Source: Mastigias papua (taxonomy: Eukaryota; Cnidaria; Scyphozoa; Rhizostomeae; Mastigiidae). Taken from it: a DNA stretch of 64,000 nucleotides. The stretch covers positions 2,966,017-3,030,016 of the forward strand of contig OZ025287.1 in the NCBI GenBank assembly GCA_964019165.1, read 5' to 3'. Numbering within the stretch: position 1 is the first letter of the stretch; every line of letters starts with the position of its first letter. The position numbers and the translations under genes are program-made. Shown piece by piece: positions 47,214-59,510 of the stretch. Below the pieces are notes generated by a model, which saw only the letters and a list, made by a program, of their open reading frames with translations, was not told the DNA's origin and made no database searches.

Positions 47214-47654
47214 CTTTGCGTGTGATACTTGGCCTTCTTTCGTTTCTCTCTCTAATTCTTTCTCCCTCTTTAGAATGCCCTTCAATAGTCGCTCAATTGG
47301 AAGGAACTTTCGAATGGAAGGCGAAAAACTGAATAGAAACCCTGGAAGCAATTACTGAGCTGTTTCAGATGTGATGAAGGTTCGATGGCAATACTTGTCG
47401 GAAAAGAAATCAACTTTTTAAATTCTAAACCTGAAAGTTATGGCAGCGACTAAGTAAACTAGAGTTTTCCTATGACAGATATGTTCTTCACCTACTTTAT
47501 GAGGGTGCTTTATCTGGCAATGCCAGTATCCTTTGCTGTCCGACTCGTCGAAAAATCCGAAATGAATTTACGATTTTGAATGCAAGTCTCTCAAAAAAAT
47601 CTTTTCCGTAGAAGTAAAAAACCTCTTCTTCACAAAAGAAGAAAAGCACCGACT

Positions 47655-47715
47655 TCTCCCTCTTCTCCTTCTTCCTCTTCTCCTTCTTCCTCTTCTCCTT
47701 CTTCCTTTTCTTGGG
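47655..47715. repeat. Polypyrimidine CTTCTTCCT/CTCCTT repeat upstream of the bHLH gene
   Basis: About 60 bp of (CTTCTTCCTCTTCTC)-like repeats on the plus strand, purine-rich on the bHLH-sense strand, about 450 bp upstream of its ATG. The apparent Ser/Pro-rich or Arg-rich open frames over it are repeat artefacts. Confidence 0.7.
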
Positions 47716-48725
47716 TACTCACGAGCTTCTGTGGAATGGACGGCACCTCTCTTCCTTTGATCAGCACTAATTGGCAGCCCAAAATGGCCTCTATGGCTCG
47801 CGATTACAGCAGCTTGGAAATAGCACGGTGGCGTTTGTATCACATTAATTTATAGGCAAAGTAAAGTTTATTGGAAGTGTGGGGCTCTTTTGCATTTACA
47901 GCTGAAAAAACCCAAATCTATTATGTCCGACAGTGTTTGCATTCAACCGACCAATCACAGTCGTTAGAAGCATGAGGAATAGTTAACACGCAGCATTTTG
48001 TTCGCATAAGGCCTTTGTTTTATTGTTTGATTCGTGGTCTGGACTCTGCACAACGTAAGAGAGGCTACACGTAATAGCTAGGTTAAAAGCATGGTAAAGT
48101 CATAATGAGGCCTGTTCGTGAGCACGCAGTGAGGCATAAACAGCAGAAATATTCTTCAATAGGAGTGCTTTTTCTTTTAAATCAAAGTATGAAACACATC
48201 CCATAACGACTGAAAGGTGAACTGAAATACATAGCCAGATGAGATTGCTTACATAATTTGGTTCACTTCTCAGCCTTTGTCCGAAATTTCAACTCTGACG
48301 AGTGTCAGACGAAAAGAGTGGTTCTAGTAACTTAGGAAAGTTTTCATACTTCAGCGCGATAGTGGCATTCTATAGAGCTAACCAACTTTAAGGCACAGCA
48401 AGACTACTGTACATCGATAACAAGTGCTCAAGAAGGCCATCAAATATAGGAAGGGAAACTAAACGGAATAATTTGATGCAATGCTTAGGATGAAAAGCCT
48501 ACTAGGGAAATTCAGTGTAATTTGACAAAATCAAAGAATTCTCAATTTGGTTTGTTTCTATATCTTCATTTTGTATTCAAAACCCACATGCTGGTGTCTG
48601 GTATCTTATATGATGCTTTCTATCTCTCTTTACATGAAACAACTTCCAAATAGTGGAATCAAATAAGATTAGAAAAGCTATCAGATGTTCTCTTTCGGTG
48701 AAACTTGCAAGTATCTACCTAAGAT

Positions 48726-48990
48726 AAAGGAGAAGGTTAGTCCCATATACGATTCCGTATGTTGAGGAGAGCCTGCTAGAGAGGACACTTATCTTGAGCC
48801 ATCGGCACAGTGAGGTAGGGTGGGCAGTTCCTTTCCTCCCCACCTTTAACTTCCCCAGTGTTGGCACGGAGTACACATTTGCCGCAGGGTGGACAGTAAG
48901 CGAGCATCCCACCTTTGGTCCGAGGGTTCACTAGAACCATCGATGTTCCGCTCAGCAGTAAGGCGTTCTAACCACTTGGCCACTCTCCCA
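48726..48990 (-). mobile_element. tRNA-derived SINE-like element, copy 2 of 3
   Basis: Same head and body as the element at 32946-33203, with about 15-20 percent differences by eye. An extra GCCTTA near the tRNA-like region lies between the A and B boxes. Confidence 0.72.
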
Positions 48991-51900
48991 TATCTACTAT
49001 CGAATGCAATTGTGGTTAAATGCAATTTTAAACTAAAGAGATAAATAGAACTCTTCATAATGACACTATGGCAAAATGGGATTAATATAGAGTTAACATT
49101 ATCTCATCGGAAGGTCGCTTGAAAATTAGCACTCGCGCTGAAGGTCTGGTCTGCCCTCCCTCATAGCCAAAAATACGAAATAAATAGAAAAAAGATGAAA
49201 TATACGAACTGATTGAAACTAAAATCCTTTAAGCATCCTTATAGAGGTCCGACCGATGCAACACTTTCAATAGAATAAAGAAATCTCTACTAACATACCA
49301 GTAACTTAGAGCTTGAGATAAGCAACTTAAAAAAACCCTTAAGTTGTTTCTGCCCTCCTTTATTCTGATGATGACCCTGAAGTAGAGTCGAAAAGTCAAA
49401 TTACCAATTATATCGAATCTGATACGTGTCTACCTACATATAAAAATACGTCAAAAAGTCCAAGAACAAATCAAATAATGTGTCTCCTTTTCGTCGTTTC
49501 AACATTCATTAGGCGAGCATCTAGGAACTAGTGGGCAGTGGTCTGATCCACAAAAAGGGCACATTAAAAAGGCTTACTAAGAGGACTGAGCTTGGAATAA
49601 TGCTTAGATGCAGAAGGATTTGTAACAGGAATATATATCACTTCGTTACGTTCAAGTGTAATGACGATTGTAGGCAGACCTGCCTAATACAATAAATACA
49701 ATAAACGATTTCACGATTGTCCAAGAAGAGGACACTTTCGTCATCCTTTCAAGAAGGCAAGGGTAATCCATAGTTGCGTACATGCGGTAACAAGTTGATG
49801 TCAATATACGAATTCTCGCAGTCCACCTTAAAGATTGTATCTCACATTTCCCAATTGTTAAGCTGCACTGACCAAATGGACTTCTCTGGCTACAAACAAC
49901 TGCAGCTAGTATTAGTTTCAAACATTAACTCCAGAGGAATTAAATCAACGAACAATAGCCACACAAACATTCAGAAAGTTCCAGTTGGAAAAAGAGCAAA
50001 AATTGCCTGTGATTACAATTGTCTCTTAGCAACGCAAAACCTTGCAAAAGCTGATACCAGTACCAAACACAATGCACAACACACCCGTTCATGAATGGCA
50101 ATATGATAAAGGAAACTACCCAAAATCAGGACAGTTATGAGGGGGAGTTGGGGTGTCACGCCCGATAACAAAACTTTTCCTCAGCAAAACGTCCGTGTTA
50201 TCTGCAAATTCTTTCATTTTTGCTCAGAAATACGGCTCGTAGGCACATAACGCAATTTTAGCATGCATCTAGCATGATGTCGGCGATATCAAAAGCGTAA
50301 TGAAAACCGTCAGCTGTGCTATCAAACACCATATCCAGTTTCGGGTGCCACAGCCATGTTTTCACAAAATATTTATTTCCCCAATCACGCCACTGAAGCA
50401 TTATCATGGCGACGACCCTCAATGTTGATGATGAACGATGCAATCAGCTATGGCGCATCAAAGTTCTAGCCTTGGAATTATGGAGGGGATCTAAGCCAAC
50501 CATAGGATCGAGCTGTACATGCGCAAAGTTTTCGTGGAAAAATGCAGTTCTGTTTGCAGCTGATTTCAATCAAGAAAATCTGTAAAAACTTATATTTAAA
50601 ATATGAAAGGCATTAAAACATTTGAGTCTAAAATTATCCAAACATTAGGAATATAGAGCCTCAGTAAAAATTATTTGGCGGTTATAAACAATAGTGAATA
50701 GCTGGTGATTGTCGTAAGGACAAACAAGAATAGAGAAATTTTTAGTAAGGACCAGTGTTAGGAAGTATACTTATAACCAGCAGTGTTAGAGCCAACTTTT
50801 ATATAGGAGGGGGGCTCTTTCAAGCATACAAGGGGTCAACCCAAAATGACCACAACTTTTTTATTTTTCCACTACGTCTAGCAGCTGACTTTATTGCAGA
50901 TTGATTGAACAATGATTTATAGTAGCAATAATAGGAAGAGCATTTGTAGTCTTACTCTGTTAGGACTCTACTATCCTGATTCATGCATAGACGTTACCTC
51001 GTAAAAAGAGAAAGGGGGGCAGCGTTTAAACTCAATGTGCTCGCAATTTAAACCGGCCTCAAATCGATCATATTATAAGGTATGTATTAACAAGTGTGTA
51101 AAGGCAGATAACACAATGCAACACGCTTGAGTTGTGATGATTCCACATTTTCCATTAAGGTGATGCCATGGGAGCGACAAAAATTGGCGATTCCTAATTG
51201 TATTTGTTTTACCTGTATAGTATTTCACTTCCAGGAGATCTACTGAGTGTGGGGGATTGCATCCACCTTCATTCCAAACTAAGGGGCTGGGCCCCAGCGC
51301 CCCTGTCTTCCACACTACCAACTGTAACAATACGTTACCTCACAGTTTCTTGGCAAAATGAAGATAGATACAAATTGATAATATGGCAAGTACACAGAGG
51401 AGGACGAAAACTGGCAATACCGCTAAGAAGCCTGGCACAAACACAATGAGGTGAGAAGAAGCTAGGAACCTATGTGGGGATCGACAGACAAAATACCTGC
51501 ATATGAATGACTAACCCTAAGATTTGGCGAAAAATTTTCATCTGGGAGATCACTCGTACTTTGATATTTCCTAAATCCTCTGTTGTTGGCCACCAAATGT
51601 TGGCATTACGTCCTAAAGAACGTCTAAAGCAAACCAGTTTTGATACTTCACATAGACTCTGAAGTCGGCATACGAACCAATTGGAAAATTCTATATAGCA
51701 AGACCTAAATGTTGTGAATTAGCCAGAGTATACAACTGCGTATACTACCATTTCAGTATATCATAGAATAAATAATGAGAAATACATGTCATATTGGAAA
51801 AGTAATTTTGTTCTCTTATGCATGGCAACAATAAGCAGCACTCCCTTCGTAGAAAAGTGAGGGGAGCAAACGAAGGGGCCAGGAAAATTTCAGTGGGGCC

Positions 51901-53580
51901 ATGATCCCTCATTGTCTTTTCATAGGAGCATCTTGTTCGCAACATCTAACAACTATCACTCTATATTTATGAACCAAAACTGAGTTAACTCGTCTGGGAA
52001 GTGCATTGCATTTAAGAGGTATGCTGCTCGATACAATTAACTGTGAAAAGTGGTATTGGACCTTTACAAACTAGCAGTTTTCATAATAGCTTAGAGTTGA
52101 TTTGCGTGGAACAGCAAAGTCACGCATACTACATAAGAAGGAATGAATAAAAGCAAACACACATGGTTTATCCTACGCAAATCTCATCAAAGAAACGGTT
52201 AGAAACCAAAGAAATGTAAGCCTCAACAACCTAGGTAAACAAGGAGGGTCTGCGAAAAGCTTATACAAACATCCTCTGTGTTATCTCCTTAATCAATAAC
52301 TATGCTGCGCACGTAAGGCCAGGGCTTGATTGAGTAGAATACCAGACAGCGTTTTAAGACCTGGCTTCCGCCCCCCCCCCCTAAAGTCTTCAATTATCCA
52401 GTATCAGGCACATTGAATTTAAGCCAAACTTAGCAAACTACGTATAATAACATGCACTGTCAATAATTGAAACGACAGTAGTTGATTTAAACTCATTTTC
52501 ATTGCCCCTGTCATAGGTGGGTTTCCCTTTAGCCAGTACCTTCTTCCCTAACGTCCATAGACTTGTTCCCTCCGGATAACTGAGGCAGTCGTCAATAAAA
52601 AGAGATCTAAGTACTTGTTCTACACACTAACACAGTTCATTTGAGACCGCAATATGAGGATAAAGAGAAGTCTGCGCTGTTATATATCACGCACGTAGGC
52701 AGTAGGGGGGAAGGGAGGGCAATTCACCCTAATAATTCCCTGAGAGTGTACTTTGAGATGCTCTAAATAGTGAATTAAATTATAGACGTCATCGCTAAAT
52801 GGCGATTATAGTAGAGCTATTTGGGAGATGCACCCCTTTGGCGCAACAAACTTTATACCCATACCCTACAATCCAGTTTAGCTACCTACGAACTTGCTTT
52901 ATATACAATAACAAAGCCTTTTCTTTCCTTGCCTCGTCTTCTGGAGTTTACAGCAGCTAAATAGATCAGACACATCATATCCTCACAAAATACTATTTCA
53001 ATATTCTTCTTTGATACTAAGTAAACTGTAACGCAATTGTTGACACCAGCGTTGGTTCGCACAATGCTGCACTTCCATAATTTTGAATGGGCACACTGAA
53101 AATGCTATCTGACCTATTCTAAGCAAATATCCAGACATTGGCAATGGATAAACCGGGAAACAATCGAAGTTCCAGTGCGAAGGAGGCTGGCGTGGGAGAA
53201 AAGGCAAATTTCGTGAGAACGCGATTGCGTCAGAGTCAATAGAATACAAGTGTAGCACGCATTCCATAAGCAATGCCACGCGTTGTATTCTAATAAAATG
53301 TCACAAGAATGCAGAGCAGCAGTTTCTAGTCATTGGCAGGCTATATCGCTTGCTTTGAGGGTTACCGTTCAAGTCAAAATGTTGCCAATAAGTCACCATA
53401 TCACATGGTCAGGTATCCAAGAAATAAAACTCAACTTTTTGAACGTTTCTACCTACGTCTCTATTTCGAAGTACTTAAAAAGCAAAACATTAACTTTTGA
53501 GCTCTATAAAACACTTTAAATTTTTGGCTGCCCATAACTTTGTATGTCTATATATATTTATATTTATCTTACCTTATATA
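48991..53580. other. Intergenic sequence without recognised genes
   Basis: AT-rich with scattered short frames, none with a recognisable domain. A poly-C run lies at about 52369-52381. I saw no RNA gene or intact mobile element. Confidence 0.5.
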
Positions 53581-53586
53581 TATTTA

Positions 53587-53701
<115 letters not shown>

Positions 53702-53740
53702 ATTCAAAAATATACTTTCTTCTGTTGTAAACGTTTCGAT

Positions 53741-53774
53741 ATATTATCTTCATCAGTACTGATGAAGATAATAT
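53741..53774. repeat. Perfect 34-bp palindrome between two TA arrays
   Basis: ATATTATCTTCATCAGT is followed directly by its exact reverse complement, ACTGATGAAGATAATAT, centred on AGTACT. It sits between TA arrays at 53594-53685 and 53777-53948. Confidence 0.9.
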
Positions 53775-53951
<177 letters not shown>

Positions 53952-55599
53952 TTCTTATTGCTACTGCATGATGTACAATGAATTAGGTTTTGCAAACTCT
54001 CATGAAACAGTAGATTGCGTAAGATTTTACAGCTTAGATTACATTAAATATTCCTATACTCTTCAACACTCTGTATCAATAATGGTTGGCATTAATTAGT
54101 CAACCTTAAGGAACGTAATAATAATTATCATTCTAGATTCTAAAGTGTACAACTTGCTGCAGTGTTAGTCCTAAGGGTAATCTTTCCCATTTCTGTCATT
54201 TACCAAGGATCACTTTCCAACAACATCAACAAAGTACAAAACAGCTAGAATTAGAAAACACCTGTAATCTGGTGGTATTTCAGAATACTAAAATCTGCAA
54301 ATAATATCTACGAATCATACAGCTGCATCAAAAATTGTCCACAAGAAGACAGGAATTCGATCTCCAATGGGAATTATCAAATGTGACTGGTTGCATAAAC
54401 TTGAATGCGAAATCGTCAGTTGTCGATACCGATCAAGTCCTCGAGGTGCTTTGTGTCCAGGCCCACCGCAATAAAGCACTATATAGAATTGTTTTAATAG
54501 CTGTTTGGCTGAACACACACGAAAGCTCGGGTTTCGTGTACGCTCTTGTCATCATTGTTACCCTGCATTTGCACTGCCTTAGAAACCTAAGACGCCCTAT
54601 GTTAGCTTACAAATTTACTTGAAATTACTTCAAGAATAAAGCTTCACTATTGGAGGACTGTGTCATGCAGTTTCTCCAAAAATGTATGAAAACGGATGCT
54701 AGGAAAACAAGTAGATATTGTCGCCATAAAAAATAATGATAATGCATTTTTGGCTATCTATATTGACACATATGAAGCATTAGGACAGTTGTTTCTCGAG
54801 GAAAAGGAACGAGGCGCTAGGTGTGTAAAGTTCTCCTACACATGATCTCTGTTTTCAAGCCGAGTGCTAAGGCTGTTGAACAAAGGTACCAAGGAGCAAA
54901 TTCACTATCAAACAATATCTTAGAACGGGATTTAAAGAACAAAACATATCAACCAAATAGAACCAGCAGCAAAGGACGACGACTTCATTACTAACTTTTA
55001 GCTTTCAAACAAAGACAGAGCTCCAAAATATTTGAAAATTGACTTTGGTAGAACAATGCAAGCAACCATAGGTGGTTGAAGACATTTCTTAAGCCGAACA
55101 AGCTCCTGGGCCTATTCTTAAGTGTCTTGCAATAATTTTAGTTGGATCTATTTCGTACAAGGTTTTGTTGTCCTCATCCGTCACAGCAAAGGCTACTTGC
55201 TCCGATTCGAATTCGGCGAAAACAAACTGCGATGACACTTTTGAAATAGTAGCAAGCCGTTTGGGAACGCTTCAATACAAATGCCAGTGAAACGTAGCAG
55301 TAAAACTAAAGTAATGTGGATACAAAAATATGAATTTGAAGTTAAGGAAAATGCCTTCTAAGTAAGGTAGAACCTATGCTGGTTTCAAAGCGGATTAAAA
55401 TCCCCTCAACCATTTCAAAGCTCTTTCTTAGCTTTATTCTATGTTTCGCAATAGAGAGAGGATTTTCTCCGATTGCAAAATGTTGCATCCACTTATAACT
55501 GTGAATGAGAGTATTGCCTGGTTATAGCAAACTGCAATTTAAAACCTATCAGCATACGATTTGCTGGCATCAAGGCACTTTCAACCTATGTTTCTAACT

Positions 55600-55810
55600 C
55601 TCCGATGTCACATGTCTCCGTTTCCATGCCACTCTGTTTTAGGGCGTCTCCACTGTTTCCATTAAAAACGGAACGTTTTCAAATGTCTCCGTTTTCAAAT
55701 CACTTCACTTTGACGCCGCTTTCAAATGTCTCCTTTTCTATCGTAAAAAATGGAAACACCAACTCAGTAACGGAAACACTCAACTCCGTTTTCGTACGAA
55801 AATGGAGCAA
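55600..55810. repeat. Possible MITE-like repeat with CTCCGTTTTC palindromes
   Basis: TGTCTCCGTTT, GTCTCCGTTTTCAAA and ACGGAAACACTC recur in both orientations over 200 bp. 55784-55807 is a 24-bp palindrome with one mismatch (CTCCGTTTTCGTACGAAAAT and GGAG). This looks like a small non-autonomous DNA element, but target-site duplications were not established. Confidence 0.4.
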
Positions 55811-56485
55811 TGGAAGAGTGTCATCAGAATAACCGTAAAATTCTACCAAGTCGCGTGTAACTCCTAATTAGAATTCTGTGCTTCCGAGAAATGAGAAGTG
55901 TGCTCAGATATCCGACCTTATACGCAAACTGCTTAGATACGCACATTCTTCATAGCGTGCCTATTTATTAAGGCCTGACGAAGCATTTAAGGAGTACTTG
56001 TGTAAGCATTTAATTGGTAAACTGTTTACAAATGCACAACAAAGTCTCCTCGGACTAAACAAAGACGGGCCTACCGGCGGTTGAAGGGTTAGCCTTCTAC
56101 AAGCCTGAACTATATAGCAACAGTGACAGTGGGACAAAAATGGGCACACTAGTGCAAGTTATATTATAAGGGCTGGTAGATTTAAGTGATGACTTCAAAA
56201 AGCACTTAACGCGTGCCTAAAGTTTGCAGAATTTTCGACATCTTGAGAGAGTTCCCAGCTGGGAGTCTGCTGTAGTGCTGTAAATACATATAAAAATGAC
56301 GAAGGTAAACAATAACAGGACTGAGTTCCTACCAGCCCTCTATACGCAGCTGGCCATGCACTAGCAAATCACTTGCTACTTCAATTTGAAAGAGACCTCT
56401 ATACAATGTGTTTCCACCCTTGATACCGATCTGTGATTACACATCGAGACTCTGATAGGTAATATAGCAATTCTAGTGATTGCAG

Positions 56486-56750
56486 ATGGGCGAGTGGCTG
56501 GGTGGTTAGAGCAATTGGCTGCTGTGAGGAACATCGATGTTTCGAGGCGAACCCTCGGACCATAGTGTGGATGCTTGCTCATTATATTCCCAGCAGCAAA
56601 TAGGTGCCTGGTGGCAACACTGGGCCGTTACAGGCGGCGAGGAAAGGAACCGCACACCCTAACTTACTATCTCGAGAGCTTAGGATAAGTGTCTAACAGG
56701 CACTCTAACATATGGAATCGTACATAGGACTAATTTTCTCCGCTTTATTA
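56486..56750 (+). mobile_element. tRNA-derived SINE-like element, copy 3 of 3
   Basis: Plus-strand copy beginning GGGCGAGTGGCTGGGTGG and GTTAGAGC, with body TGGTGGCAACACTGGGCCG and end GAATCGTACATAGGACTAA. More diverged than the copies at 32946 and 48726, and the opposite orientation. Confidence 0.72.
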
Positions 56751-56874
56751 CCCCTAATATGCAATACAATGAACCATATTGCACCCAAGTAACTGCAACT
56801 AGTTTGGATGGATACTAACTGACGTCAATAGATGTTCGTTTACAACCAAAGTAAAGTGCAGGTAACCCATTTCT

Positions 56875-57530
56875 TTATAAAGAACCGGCAAATAAGGAAC
56901 CTACATGTAAAAGGCTAGTACTTCTACTATTAAAGAAAGAATCAACCAGGAATTTTTTACCTTCGAATACTTTTTCGCTGTAACAATCGATAATTAAGAA
57001 GTCAGTTCCATTCAGTCAAATTCGAATGAATCATGCATAGTCCATGTAACAGTGTGTCATACTCTTGAGTCCCGAATAAACGTCCTCCCGCTTATTAATT
57101 TTTCAAAAAAATTCACCCAGGGCATCCTTATTCCAAACCCCCGTTTATTATTTTTGTGTCTGTAAGTCAGTGGACTATTAATAAATGCAATAAATCGTGC
57201 TTGTGATATTGTTTACAGTTCAAATGAGTTGTGAAACTGATCCATAGCTATTATAATTAGAGAAATTTTCCACTCACTCACCCCGTTTATTAGGTTTATA
57301 TGAACCTTCCAATCCCCCCTACTTTCCCAACCCCCCTACTTTCCCAACTCCTCTGTTCGAGACTTAAGAGTAGTTGAGTTTGCACTTAAACATACAAAGC
57401 TATAAAGAACATATAAAGCTATAAAGAACCAAATACACAGTAACTATAAGGAACTAGGAAGTAGTAGAATGTGGCAAAAAGAAGTTAAAAATAAGGAACT
57501 TTAAGAACAAAGATTTGTGCTACAATCGTT
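56875..57530 (+). repeat. Dispersed repeat family B, copy 1 of 3
   Basis: Contains AATAAGGAACCTACATG, AAAAGGCTAGTACTT, CGATAATTAAGAAGTCAGTT, a TCAAATTC stretch and, further on, AATAAGGAACTTTAAGAAC. The order matches the copies at 58525-58870 and 59180-59510. It appears to carry an internal extra segment of about 250 bp. Confidence 0.5.
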
Positions 57531-58524
57531 GCCAAAATAGTTGGTTTACCTCCTCCCCCTTCTCCCTATAAAGTGTTGTATAACTATGATGTAACTGTGG
57601 TATCTCTTCTAACTCATTCGTTTTATGGTGGAGCAATGTCCTGTCTATGAAACCCAACATTGTTTTTAGGGGGAGAAGGGGTTGGCTACATTCAAGGGCT
57701 CTTTCACTGACAGTACCTTCTCAATGAATGTATTGCAGTTTAATTGCAAATGTAAGCGGTGTTCCAAGCATTTTTGGCAATGATTGCAGTTTCCTTGTAA
57801 AAAAAGTACTAGAGTAAATTCACATATGGAGCAAAATCCAATCGATCACAAAAGGGACATGAACGGTTCAGCTAGACCATAATGAGGGCAGCTTGACCAC
57901 CCCCCCTGGATAGTTGCATTTTCTCCCATACGGAAATTCCCCCAGATGGGAAAACATGTCATAGATTTTTTATTGTCGTGGTCGTTAATACGTTATGGAT
58001 TGATACAGCATAACCATGTGGGATATGTGTGGAAGAAAGATCAAACAACTGAAACGTGTGAACGGGACCATTTGAATTACCTTTCTGTCACAAAGGACAA
58101 GAATGAACAGTGTGGTATGCAACTCCATTAATTTGGAGACAGGGAGGAGTTCCCAAGTAATTAATACAACTAGTTTGTGACTTCTTCTAATTCATAACAA
58201 GGGAAATCACTCAAATCTGAAAGAAGGATGGGTATCGAGATATCACTCAGCAGTGAAATAGCACTGTGCCATGCATATGCGCCTACATCCAACGTTATCT
58301 GTTGGCGTGGTTGAGAAAAAGCACACTCAGGATTTATGTGGGACAAAATTCTTCCTATTCCAAATAGGAACGCACGTGGAGAAATCGAAACCCTATCAAT
58401 CCGCCCAACTGGCAGCTAAATATGATATGTTTATGTTTTAAGAGGACAAAAGTGCTTTGTGGTTATGGGGCAATGGATAGTATGACTCGACTAAGCGTTC
58501 TCTTTTTTAAGCAATCATTAAATA

Positions 58525-58870
58525 AGGAAACTACGGGTAGAAGGCTAGGAAATTTAAGGAGTTTGTAGTACTAATGACAAAATCGTTTAGGAAGTTTTGA
58601 ATTTCAAACATTTTCATTGGTGCACACAGTCAAGAATTACGAAGGCAGATCCATTCACTATAGTCAAATTCCAGCAGTGCTTCATAGAGAGGCTTGTATT
58701 GAAGCTCAGATGTCTATAGAATCATGTCGTAACACTGCAGGACTATAACGTCTATACAGTACATAATATAACTGAAAGATAAGAAACTATTGAGGAACTG
58801 TTAGTACCACAATGTAGCCAAAACTAAGGCCCAAGACCAAGGAACTTTATGAACTAGGCCTTGAGCTAGA
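58525..58870 (+). repeat. Dispersed repeat family B, copy 2 of 3
   Basis: Same ordered motifs: AATAAGGAAACTACGGGTAG, GGCTAGGAAATTTAAGGAG, CAAGAATTACGAAGGCAG, AGTCAAATTCC and CCAAGGAACTTTATGAAC. Confidence 0.5.
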
Positions 58871-59179
58871 TCCCTTAGAGGATATTATATATATACAAAG
58901 GGTAATAATGTCATTAAGAATACTAATACTAAAACTAACTGATAATTTCAACGGTAGATAAACAAAAAAAGAGCAGTGCTTCAATTGTGACTACAAGAGT
59001 GAACAGTCTACAAAGCAGCGGGCTTTGCAATAAAACATTGATTCATGCCAATGGTGCTGGCATCCTAGTTTTGTATTGAAATATATCATGTTACACTTAT
59101 AAATATACCAATATTGGACCAAAGAGAGAGGACCTAGCCGAACAAGTCATTACCAATGTAATATCATGAAAATACACGT

Positions 59180-59510
59180 TTTTCACGAGGAACCACTTTA
59201 CAGGGGATCTACCCACAGGAGACAAAACATTTAAGAAACTTATACTACTAAGGGCAAAATCCTTGGGGGAACTTTTCACTACAAACAATCGAGAATTAAG
59301 AAGCCACATTCTGATAAATTGTGTATAGTTCCTGTAGCAAGTGGTTCATAGGCGGGTTTCCGATGAAATTTACAATGTCCATAGTGTCCTGTCTTAACAC
59401 TGACAATGTCTACAGCACTAAATATGCAGTTGAAACTAAGTAGGTTGAATGTTATCAAAAACGATCCAAAAGTTAGGGACTTTTAAAATAGGCCTTGTGA
59501 TGGGTTCGTT
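59180..59510 (+). repeat. Dispersed repeat family B, copy 3 of 3
   Basis: Same ordered motifs: ATTTAAGAAACTTATACTAC, GGCAAAATCCTTGG, AATCGAGAATTAAGAAGCC, and AGTTAGGGACTTTTAAAATA followed by GGCCTTG as in copy 2. Confidence 0.5.

Noticed and set aside
47568..47855. Ser/Pro-rich (plus) and Arg/Gly-rich (minus) frames upstream of the bHLH gene
   Set aside because: Created by the CTTCTTCCT-type pyrimidine repeat; no start context, domain or partner exon.
56486..56570. tRNA gene (Leu/Ser type) at the head of the 56.5-kb repeat
   Set aside because: A- and B-box-like motifs are present, but the acceptor stem does not close and the sequence continues into the shared 260-bp repeat body, so it is a SINE head, not a functional tRNA.
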